This document shows positions 12,319 to 22,812 of a DNA stretch of 64,000 bases, piece by piece. Location: contig CM033394.1 in assembly GCA_019426215.1 (NCBI GenBank), positions 1,116,001 through 1,180,000 of the forward strand, written 5' to 3'. Both the position numbers and the translations under genes were made by a program. Below the pieces are notes generated by a model that saw only the letters and a list, made by a program, of their open reading frames with translations, was not told the origin of the DNA and did no database searches. Numbering within the stretch: the stretch's first letter is position 1; every line of letters starts with the position of its first letter. This stretch comes from Buddleja alternifolia (lineage: Eukaryota; Streptophyta; Magnoliopsida; Lamiales; Scrophulariaceae).

Positions 12319-13349
12319 GCCTACGATGTATGGATGGGTATTTTTGGTATATCAAACATATATTTTGCAGTAGTGCAATTCATACATATTCATTTGCACA
12401 ATATCCAAACAAAAATGTGGAGATAGGTTTACTTGACTCATACCAATTAAAAGTCGCCCCTCTTGTTTTTTTCCATATCTGCGAAAGGAGATGAAATAAT
12501 AAAACCAGAAAAAGGAAAGCTAAAAAGCTTAAGACTAAACCAAGACTTTTAACAATGAATCATTAATAGAATATAAAAACCATTTACAATTAAGAACAAT
12601 GTACGTTTAAACATTAAACATAAAAGTTCAATGAAATATATTGATTGGCATTATTATTCAATATTTATGATCTTCAACATTATTATTATTATCATTACTA
12701 TTATTATTATAATTGTGTATAATAATATTGTTATTATCCCTTCTGCTTGTACAGTATCAAAGGAGTTATCGAATAGTTTGCAAGTTTCATGCATAGTACG
12801 TGTTACCCTAGTTCGTTAAGTATATAAAGAGATGCATAAAATGTGCACTAAACCGTTTAACTCACAAGTACGAGTATATTCCTAATTTTAAAAATCCATA
12901 TGAGATACGAAAGTACTTTTCATTTATACGTACGTACGTGTATCATACAAATTTATTACCAGTTTTAACTAGCAAAGATTTGACTATAGTTTAGACTAAT
13001 TAAAAAAAAAAACTAGTCTATAAAGATGCACTTGATGTATGTGCAAAAAATAAAAGTTGATAATTTTCCTGGATAAATGCTGTTTCCGACTTCACTATGA
13101 TTTAAGTTTTTATTCAAGTTTTTAATATGGTAAATTCACAGTGATCGAGCAAGCTTTTTACAGACTTTTAACTAGTCCTTTGTAAATTTATGTTGAGATA
13201 TATTGTAGTAGAATGTCAAATGATCAACATGTCTTTTTTATTTAAACCAATTGTAGTATCTTACTTTTGATGGATATATGTAAATATGTGGACATGTAAA
13301 TCTTTTACGAATTTCATTTGTATCGATTACGTGATTTCAAAGAAAAATT

Positions 13350-13362
13350 CACTACAAGAAAA
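13350..13362 (+). mobile_element. CACTA-type terminal sequence (remnant)
   Basis: CACTACAAGAAAA is the standard terminal inverted repeat of plant CACTA (En/Spm) elements. It is present at the same place in duplication copy 2 (30041). No matching inverted end was found in the window, so only one end survives and it predates the duplication. Confidence 0.5.
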
Positions 13363-14761
13363 AAAGGCATCAGCTATGGAGAGATGTGCAACGAACTCAA
13401 TTTCTTAGCTATAGTGATAGATTAACTATACATATTTCATAGGTAAATACATTTTATTGATCTAATATGATATAGAAACTTTTTATTTCACTAATTTTAT
13501 TTAGTGAAATATTAAGTCTTTTGGTTCTAAAACTACGGCATATTATAATTTTATTAATGTCAAGATATTAATACAATGACAAAAATGTATAAATTTTTTA
13601 TGTCAACATCGAGTCAAAGAAAAAAAAATTATAAATTTACTTTGTTCTTTTTTCTTATTAATTAAAGGATGTCGTCAACAGCTCTTGAAGCCTCTCTGTG
13701 CATTTCCTATTGTTGTTCTTGTCTTTTCAACCATGTGGTAGCCAACAATATATTGCTTAGACCGAGAGAGAGAGGCCTCTCCAATAAACATTAATTCTGT
13801 ATGATAAACTACTAATTTTATATTAATATATACTCAAAGAAAACTCCACCTAAAGTTAACCTACAATTTCAGTATCATTTGACAGTATAAAAATGTGTCA
13901 AGATCAAAATATATCGACACCGACCACCTAAAGAGTAGTTAGGAGTCAATCTTGCATTAATTAGAGGGTGGGATGAAGATTACACGACACAACGGAAAAA
14001 ATACAGTCAAAGATTACATCTATGTATACAAATCTAATTATACAAAGAGTAAATTGGGTCAAATAATACAAAATTCATTCTCATAAAAGCACAAAGATGC
14101 TAAAATATCAAAAGAAAAAACAATTATGCAGGGAAAATTGACGTCTATTTGCAAATGAATTCACGTCCATTTGGAAAATGACAATTTGCAAATTTACGTC
14201 TTACATTTTTATTTTTATTTTTATTTGGGAAACGACAAAATATATTACTCAGAAAGCAAAGAATCCGACAGTAAGAGATGAAGAGTATGGGTTAGTAACC
14301 CTCTAGATTCACCACCATTGTTCTAAATGCTTAACGAAGGAAAAAGAAAAAAACGAACAAATGAACATCTTTGCAAATTGCCCCAAGAGGTTTCTGGTCT
14401 CTATCCGAGCCAGAGACGGAGTCAAGGGAGTTGGTCCCTCAACTTTCAGTTTAAATTATTTTTTTTACCCTACAACCCTTTGGAATTTAAAATTTTATAA
14501 CCCCTTCCCCCCAAAATTCAAAAATATCAAGTTTTGACCTTTTTTTATATATATCGCCCCTTTAATACCAAATTTTTGGCTTCATCCCTGATCCCCTCTA
14601 AAACAACTCTGTCTCCCATAGACGATGTTTGAACTTCTTAGGCGTCAATTTTTTTGGTGTCTGGAGAAGAAAAAATATGGGACACAAATCAATATTAATA
14701 AATTAAGAAGTAGTGGGACACGTGGCAGAACCTTGTGACCCTGGAGTTATGAATCCAAACC

Positions 14762-15311
14762 TATGGTGCACGGACACGTGTAAAAATCATCCCGTGCAGT
14801 GTCCGACACACGTCGGACAAAGACACTGTGCCGCGACATGTCGGACACAGCAACGGTGTGTCCAGAATTAAAAATAATTAAATAAAACTAGGACACGGCA
14901 CAGACACGACTCGGACACGGTCAGGACACTTCGGGCTGATTTTTTGCATTTTTTTATATTTTTAATATAAATGTATTTATATATAGATGAAACTTTATAG
15001 TTTACAGAAACATTGTTATTAATAAGTTGTTATTTTGTGTAAAAATAGGTTACTCATATTCTAATAGTGAATATATATAGGTTGTTATTAATAAATTGTT
15101 GAATTGTTGATTATTGTCTAATAAGTGCTTAATTACTCATAAATTTATAAGTTATAACATACTATATATACATATATATATATATATATATAAAAATATG
15201 GGCAGATGTGTCCGAGCCGTGTCCGTGTCCTAATTTTTTAAGAATTGACGTGCCCCGTGTCCGTGTAGTGCAGTGTCCGTGTCTACGTATCCGTGTTTGT
15301 GCAACATAGAC
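14762..15311. mobile_element. MITE rich in GTGTCCG motifs
   Basis: An insertion of about 550 bp is absent from duplication copy 2. The ends are inverted: TATGGTGCACGGACACG on the left and, reverse-complemented, TATGTTGCACAAACACGG on the right. CCAAACC flanks both sides (14755-14761 and 15312-15318), giving a 7-9 bp target duplication as in hAT or Mutator-type MITEs. Both subterminal regions are dense in GTGTCCG/CGGACAC, possible transposase-binding repeats, and surround an AT-rich core. Confidence 0.72.
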
Positions 15312-15690
15312 CCAAACCAAAGGAGATTGAAACTTGCGTTATAAAGTATCTTCCCATCATTTACTTCTTGTATGCATCCACAGTGCAGTAGCCATAGGAG
15401 ATGATAAATATTGCAACAATTTTGAACAACTAGTTCATATGAACTTATTTAAAAAAAAATTGTATAATTGAAATACTTATTGAATAAAATTGATATATGG
15501 ATGACACACTTCATAAGTAAATTGAATGACCTACAATAATAAAAATTGAAATAATAAATAAAATAAAATATTAGAGTTTAATCTTATCTAATGTCTCATT
15601 AGTCCTTTTATTGTTTGATCATGATGGATGTTGCAACTTTCTTTTTACTTGACTTCGCGAATTTTTTTTTATATTACTTTCTTATATTTA

Positions 15691-17116
15691 GGGATGGCAA
15701 CGGGGTGGGTATAGCCAGGGACGGAGTCAGAAATTATGGTGGGGGGGGCGAGATTTTTGTGAGTTTTATTTACCTGGTAGTGAAGGGTTGTACGGGTAAA
15801 AGCCCCATGCGGTACGGTACGCTATATGTATGCGAAAAAATTGAGGATTAGTTTAGTAAGACCACTTTTGGAGGGGAAAGTTAAAGGAAAAAACTCCTAA
15901 TTCAAATTTATTGGGTTGTTGTGAATGATGGATATATACAAAAGTGAAACTACAATTTAGCTTGATAATTAGATATATAGGCCGTATATAGATATAATTC
16001 ATTTGAGTTTAAAAGTGGGCTAACTACTTTATAAATTACCATATATATAGGTTATTCTTTAGTTTATTAGGTATGCAAATTAATTTTGCAATTTTTGATG
16101 GGGGTGAAATCAATTTTTACATGTGCAAATTGGGTAAAATAAAAATTGTTCTTATTTATTATAGAATGCAACAGTGTGATTAGTAATTTATCATTTGTAG
16201 AGCTAGTCTGGAAAGATCCATTTATTCTTATTTACTAATCAATAATAGTATTATAATATCATAGAAAAATAACTTCAATATTCACTACTACTCGTTTATA
16301 TGATGTTTGGTTAAATCAATTGATAGAAAGGTTATTTTTGTCATTTTTGAGAGAGGTAAAATTACAAATGTTAATGTTATAGGTAAAAGTGAAAGTTCAA
16401 ATTTTGAGGGGGGCAAAATCACAAAATTACAAAATTTCAAGGGCAAAAGCTGAAAATTTTAAAATTTGAGGGGGGAGGGGCGGTGGCACCCACCAGCCCC
16501 CTTTCCCTCCGTCCCTGGGTATAGCAGGACTCATTACCCGTCCTGTTAAGAAATTTTAATATCCGGACCCGGTCATTACCCGCCCCGCCCCGAACCCGGC
16601 GGGTACCCGGCGAGTTCGGGTCCTACCCGTTAGACCCGGCCGAATTTTTATTTTATTTTTTTTGGGACATTTTTTAGTCTATCTTATTCTCAAAAACACA
16701 TTCAAAACATATAAAATAAGTAAATAATATCGAATTGATGATTCAACAAAAACAAATCCACTACAAGTCATTCGATACTTAAATGGAAAAAAAATTCAAA
16801 ACGACTAAACAAGTACAAAGTTCAAAAAAATTAGATATATAATGATTGAGGGTTTGTTGTTGAAGGGTAGAATGATTGAGAACATTTTTTTGATATAATT
16901 TATAAATATTAATAATAATTAGATATATAAAAATTTTTTATGTCAATAGATCGGGTCCGGGTCCGGGTCCAGGTCCGGTATCGACTGGACTCGTTACCCA
17001 CCCCGGACCCGGTCGGGTCTTGAATTTCGATACCTTGCCCCGAATCTGGACCCGGACCCATTTTTTTGGACTCATACTGGGGCGGGTACTCGTTAGACCC
17101 GACCCCATTGCCATCC
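15691..17116. mobile_element. Harbinger-like foldback element, interrupted
   Basis: The outer ends are GGGATGGCAACGGGG and its inverse CCCCATTGCCATCC, flanked by TTA on both sides (15688-15690 and 17117-17119), the 3-bp target duplication of PIF/Harbinger elements. Inner flanks are rich in GGGTACCCG-type words. It encodes nothing recognisable and is split by the hAT-like MITE at 15716-16517. Confidence 0.65.
15716..16517. mobile_element. hAT-like MITE nested in the Harbinger-like element
   Basis: The 802-bp insertion has terminal CAGGGACGGAG and CTCCGTCCCTG. It is flanked by an exact 8-bp duplication GGTATAGC (15708-15715 and 16518-16525). Both are hAT hallmarks. No transposase is present. 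Confidence 0.85.
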
Positions 17117-17205
17117 TTACTTAAATTGCTCAACATCTGTTTGTCACGACTTAAAATTATGTTGTTGATGTCCTCGTCCTTATTGTTCATTGTCAGTTGT
17201 TTTGC

Positions 17206-18415
17206 GGGAAAATTAAATAAATAATACAAATTTAAAAGAAAAATCAGAAAATAGCATGGAAAAAGTGGGAAGCAGAAAATAGCACGTTACGACATATCAC
17301 ATGTCGTCTCAGTGCTGAGACGACATGTGACATGTCGTCTCAAGTAATAAATTTTTTTTTTTAATTTTTATCTGAGACGACATGTGGCATGTCGTCTCAG
17401 ACTGTACATGTGGGTCAGTCAGCCGTGTCAGCTGACACGGCTGACAGTGAACAGGGAGACGGCATCGGGCATGCCGTCTCCCTGTTCATTTTTTGTTTTT
17501 TTTCCAGGCCTCGGTTTCACAACCGAGGCCTTTCTTTCTTCCCTTCTTTCTTTCTTTCTTTCTTTCTTCTCCCTTCTTTCTTTCTTTCTCCTCTTCTTCT
17601 TCTTCTCTTTCTTCTTCTTCTTTCTCCTCTTCTTCTTCTTTCTCAAATTTTACAGCAAAAATTTGTATAAGTTTAAGGCGAAAAGAGTTTGAAAAATCGA
17701 ACACATTCTCCTCTCTATCTCTTTCTCAACCAAGAACGAAAGGTATAATTTTAATTTTATTAATTTTAGAATGTATATATTTTTATTATAATTTATGATT
17801 CAAAAATCGAATTTGTAATAGTAAAATCATTTTTTTAACTATAATTTTTGCATAATTTGGTATAATTCTGAAAATTTGCGTATAATTATTGATATAATTT
17901 TTGGTATGATTTTTATGAGTTTTTGGTGTACTTTTTGGTATAATGTTAGAATTTGTTTTGAATTGTTTGGTATAATGTTGTATAATTTGGATCGTTGAGA
18001 TTTATTTTTAATTTTTAGGTATAATGTTCATTTTTAATGCTCTTTTTAAATTAGACCAAATAATTCTTGTATTGTTACAATGTTGAAATTGGTTGGTATA
18101 ATTGTTGAATTAGTAAATTGATTTTTTATTTTTAGTGTTATTTGGAATTATTTAGTATAATATTTGAATTTTTGGTATAATATTGAAAATGTTAGGTATA
18201 GTTGAAATGTTTGGTATAATGTGTATGTTTAGTGTTTAATTTTGAATTGTTAGGTTTTTATTGTAGATGGTTGGTTTAATTTCGAATTGTTTGGTATAAG
18301 TTCGAATTAATAGGCTTAATTTCGTGTAGTTAGATTTTTTTTCGAATAAGTAGGTATGTTTTGTAATTGTTTAGTATAATGTTTGAATTTATAGTAATAA
18401 TTTTGAATTTTTAGG
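17206..18415 (+). repeat. Left TIR of the MULE with stacked palindromes
   Basis: The inverted match to the right end runs about 1.2 kb. From 17290 to 17530 it holds a series of hairpins. Those at 17316-17342 and 17372-17400 have arms containing GAGACGACATG. A perfect 28-base palindrome lies at 17418-17445, 15-base arms at 17451-17485, and GGCCTCGGTT/AACCGAGGCC at 17507-17530. A CT-rich tract (17531-17645) follows, then a likely leader exon ending at an AG/GTATAA donor near 17742. This layout suits a TIR-embedded promoter next to transposase-binding sites. Confidence 0.88.
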
Positions 18416-18804
18416 TTCGATTTCGAGTTGCTAGGTTTAACTTAGAATTGTTGGGTATAAATACTTTGATTGGCTTAATTTGGAGTAGTTAACTTTAATT
18501 TTGGATTAATTGCCCAATTTTGGAAATGTTTGATACAATGTTCGAATTAGTTGGAATAATTTTTGAATTGTTTGGTATAATATGAATGTATAGGTTTGAT
18601 TTTGAATTGTTTGGTATATTTACGAGTGATTAGGTTTAATTTCGAATTGGATTATTTGTTTTGTTAACTTTCAAATATTACGTTTAATTTAGAGTAGTTG
18701 GATTGGTAGTTTAAATTATTATGTTTAAATATTAAGTGTAACTTATATCGTACAATGTAAATTAACATTCTTGTGGATATATAAATGCAGAATGGTCGAT
18801 CGTA

Positions 18805-21220
18805 ATGTATATGGCCCAGTTGATGAGAGCGTATTATATGATCAGGACAATCATGTATCTGAAGACAGTTGCTGATCATCCTGACTTAACTATTCGTGTT
18901 CGACGAGCTGACCATGCATATTTCAGTCAGGCCTTTAACTCTGATGTACATGACCGCGTCAAGGTAAAGATTGATCAGATGGGATTTTATAGGCTATACA
19001 AGTTAGATCAGTTTATAAATGACCTAGGCCTCGTAAAGGCCCTAATTGAGAGATGGCGCCCAGAAACGAACACATTTCATTTTAGGACAGGAGAGGCTAC
19101 GATAACTCTCCAGGATGTTGCTATTTTATATGGTCTACCAGTTGATGGTAGGGCTGTAGTTTCGTATCGGGCCTTCGCATCCCCTGAAGATTATGTCTTA
19201 TACGTATTTCAACAATTAGGACTATTCTTAACGCCGGAAGATTTAATTCACGGTTACAGAATTCCTGTCAGAAGGCTTGTTTCCCATGTTTTGAGTGGGC
19301 CAAACATGATAACTGATCAAACTGAAGAAGCTGTAGTTGATCAGATAGCCCGTTGTTGGGGGCTTTTGTTTCTCGGGGGTGTGATGTGTGCCGACAGCAC
19401 AGGAGATGTTGTTCCTATAGTATGGTTGGGGCTGTTTGAAGATATAAACTTAGCATCCACCTACAGTTGGGGGAGTGCGGTATTGGCACATTTGTATCGA
19501 GAATTATCAAATGGGGCCCAAGTAGAATGCAAAAATTTGGGAGGTTTCATGCCATTATTACAGGTGCGAAAATTTTTTATTTACATGTTTTTATTTCTAA
19601 TATAATAATTCCTGGTTATTCAATGAATATATTTATCATCCAATAGATATGGGCCTGGAGTAGGATTTCGATTTTAAGGCCTCATGGGCTACCAAGACCG
19701 ATTGCGGAAGTTGACGTGAATGGCATTGCCCGAGCACCTCATGCTTCACGGTAATGTACTATGTGAATATTATGTTTAGTTAAGAAATGTTCAATTTTGT
19801 TTAATTATTTTCAATGATTGTTGTTTGAAGGTGGGATCGACCCATAATAAATACTGGTACAATCAGTCACAACGTTCGGGCAATTAGAGATGGGCTGGAT
19901 CAGATGGCCGATGGACATGTGAGTTGGGATTTTTTTTTTTTTTTTGTAAATTATTATGAACGTATATCTATGTCCTACTAATATATTCTAAATTATTTTT
20001 TTGTATTTCAGTTTGTTTGGACACCGTACAATTTGAATGATGCAGACATTGCGGAGTTGCCACCTGAATGTATGAATGAGAACGTATGGCGAGCCGCAGT
20101 TCCAATGGTATTCTTTGCCATTGTAGAGCATCATCACCCTGAGCGTGTTCTTCGACAGTTTGGAATCCGCCAATACATTCCACGCAATCCTGAACGTGTT
20201 CGAAGGGTTAGCCGAAAGGGTAACACCAACAAAAATTGGGTAGAAAAACACGCTCGGCATATTGCAAAGTGGAATAATCGTGACCAGTTCGTTGTGCCTG
20301 GAATTTATATTGAGGAGGGGGGAGCCCAGACAGACGAAGACTACGACCAGTGGTATGACCGAATCACTCGTCGTTATATTTCTCCCCGATTGACTAGGAG
20401 AGGTGCGGGACACCAGGTTGGGTCAGCCGCTCTATTGCATGATGTGGTTAGTATTTGAAATAGTTTTTTCATTGATACTTATTTAACTTGTTTTTTACTC
20501 TGAAATATATTTTTGTTGATACTATTTGTTATTTACGTTGTGCAGTTCAATGAAATTGCGGAGGCGCAGACTACAATGGAACAAATTGTCCAATCTGGTG
20601 ATGTCACGGCACTTAGAGAACTGCAATCCAAAATGAGGGGCATCCGGAATATTGTCACATTTGGTGGCAATCCCGGTGGTTCGAGCTCCGGTTATCATGG
20701 TCAGTTCAATGCCGAAGCATCGAGCTGGGCTAATCACCATCAATTCAATGCCGGTGGTTCGAGCTCGGGTTATCATAGTCAATTCAATGCCGGGGCACCG
20801 AGTTCGGGTTATGGGACTCAATTCTATGCCCGAGGATCGAGCTCGAGCTTGGGCTTTCATGGTCAACATGTCGGGGGATCGAGCTCGGGCTTTCATGATC
20901 ACTTGTATCCTGGAGGATCGAGCTCGGCCCAACCTCGTCCCAACCCCAACGACGTATACATTCCCAGTATGGCCCATCTACCAGAGTATGGACAAGGTTT
21001 CAGTACGCCGACTTTGAATTTTCCCGAGCTCGGTACAAGCCAGTGTAGTGATGCTCCTCAACATCATGATATTGCACCTCCGCGTCATGTACAATTTAAT
21101 GTATCACCAGTGCAGTACAATGATCGTGAGGATGACTTAAACAGGAGAAGGTCTAGGAGAACGAGGCGATCTCCAGATTGTGGGACGGGGGGGCATCGTG
21201 GTTATCGGTCAAATAGATAG
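18805..21220 (+). CDS. Plant mobile domain (PMD) protein of the MULE
   Basis: Five coding exons read by splice consensus (18805-19563, 19647-19750, 19831-19918, 20012-20446, 20546-21220) sum to a continuous 686-aa frame. The protein matches the PMD (MAIN/MAIL, PP7-long-form-like) family: GFYRLYKLDQFINDLGLVKALIERW, then TFHFRTGEATITLQDVAILYGLPVDG, with QIWAWSRISILRP at the exon 1-2 junction. The C-terminal part is a low-complexity run of SSSGYH..QFNAG-type repeats. PMD genes occur both as host genes and inside transposons; role unknown. Oddity: the first ATG of the exon (18792) opens a different frame reading YGPVDESVLY, which is what PMD N-termini usually look like, and it stops after about 26 codons. 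A small indel near 18860 is likely, so translation either starts at 18805 with a foreign leader or the gene is damaged. Confidence 0.85.
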
Positions 21221-21308
21221 TTTATATAATCTTAGTTCGATGTGTATGTATGTAATGTAAATATGTTGTGTTTACTATAAGATTTTTAATAATATAATTT
21301 TATAATAT

Positions 21309-22553
21309 TTTTTTTGCCTCGTCATATTTTTTCTACAAATGTTACGTTCAAGTGGAGACCCGAAAACACCCCGAAAAGGGAGAAAAACGAGATACAAACC
21401 AAAAAAAGTCATTTTTTCTTTAAAAAAATACTATTTTTGTTTTTGCCTCGTCGTATTTTTTGAACCGGTCATCAAAACGAGCCAATTCTTGCTCTGGTAT
21501 AAAGTTTATGTACAATTCTACAAATGTTACGTTCAAGTGGAGACCCGAAAACACCCCGAAAAGGGAGAAAAACGAGATACAAACCAAAAAAAGTCATTTT
21601 TTCTTTAAAAAAATACTATTTTTGTTTTTGCCTAGTCGTATTTTTTGAACCGGTCATCAAAACGAGCCAATTCTTGCTCTGGTATAAAGTTTATGTACAA
21701 TTCTACAAATGTTACGTTCAAGTCGAGACCCGAAAACACCCCGAAAAGGGAGAAAAACGAGATACAAACCAAAAAAAGTCATTTTTTCTTTAAAAAAATA
21801 CTTTTTTTTTTTGCCTCGTCGTATTTTTTGAACCGGTCATCAAAACGAGCCAATTCTTGCTCTGGTATAAAGTTTATGTACAATTCTACAAATGTTACGT
21901 TCAAGTCGAGACCCGAAAACACCCCGAAAAGGGAGAAAAACGAGATACAAACCAAAAAAAGTCATTTTTTCTTTAAAAAAATACTTTTTTTTTTTTGCCT
22001 CGTCGTATTTTTTGAACCGGTCATCAAAACGAGCCAATTCTTGCTCTGGTATAAAGTTTATGTACAATTCTACAAATGTTACGTTCAAGTCGAGACCCGA
22101 AAACACCCCGAAAAGGGAGAAAAACGAGATACAAACCAAAAAAAGTCATTTTTTCTTTAAAAAAATACTATTTTTGTTTTTGCCTCGTCGTATTTTTTGA
22201 ACCGGTCATCAAAACGAGCCAATTCTTGCTCTGGTATAAAGTTTATGTACAATTCTACAAATGTTACGTTCAAGTGGAGACCCGAAAACACCCCGAAAAG
22301 GGAGAAAAACGAGATACAAACCAAAAAAAGTCATTTTTTCTTTAAAAAAATACTATTTTTGTTTTTGCCTCGTCGTATTTTTTGAACCGGTCATCAAAAC
22401 GAGCCAATTCTTGCTCTGGTATAAAGTTTATGTACAATTCTACAAATGTTACGTTCAAGTCGAGACCCGAAAACACCCCGAAAACGGAGAAAAACGAGAT
22501 ACAAACCAAAAAAAGTCATTTTTTCTTTAAAAAAACTGCTACTTTTTTTTTGC
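21309..22553 (+). repeat. 185-bp tandem array between the MULE genes
   Basis: Seven units of 183-185 bp, marked by GTTACGTTCAAG at about 21341, 21526, 21711, 21894, 22078, 22263 and 22448. Units are nearly identical, differing by single bases and T/A run length. Each contains GAACCGGTCATCAAAACGAG and a run of A and T around TCATTTTTTCTTTAAAAAAA. The first unit is partial. It separates the convergent 3' ends of the PMD and transposase genes. The reading frames that recur every 185 bp are repeat artefacts, not genes. Confidence 0.93.
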
Positions 22554-22812
22554 CTACGGGGCTGATTGGCAACATCATATTTCTTCACTCCGACATCAAA
22601 ATGATCCAAATTTTATATCCCCACGAAGTTCAAAACACCACCTATAATATCTGAGTTCAAATCGTAGCCAAAAAATACACAAAAATAGGCCAAATACGAG
22701 ACAGAAACTCAACAAAAAAAACAGATTTCCAAAACATAATTTGAGTCTAATTCTGAACATCACGCTGCAAATAATCCCAGTCTAATCTGAGTCTAACTCG
22801 GCCCAATCCATC

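Larger units (their letters stand above)
12319..15460 (+). repeat. Segmental duplication, copy 1
   Basis: From ACGATGTATGGATGGG onward this stretch matches 27989-34010 over several long blocks: 12319-13460 to 27989-30145, 13860-14760 to 32205-33880, and 15320-15460 to 33900-34010. Order and orientation are the same. Gaps between blocks are element insertions or deletions specific to one copy. No protein-coding gene is recognised inside. It preserves empty sites for insertions found in copy 2 (13182-13190 and near 14275). Confidence 0.88.

Noticed and set aside
17384..17798. Overlapping Ser/Phe/Leu-rich or Lys/Glu-rich frames
   Set aside because: They are translations of the CT-rich leader tract in the MULE TIR and of its complement.
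21339..22654. Series of similar 60-170 aa frames recurring every 185 bp
   Set aside because: They follow the tandem array period, appear in several frames and on both strands, and resemble no protein. The array is also not a CRISPR: units are continuous, without spacers.
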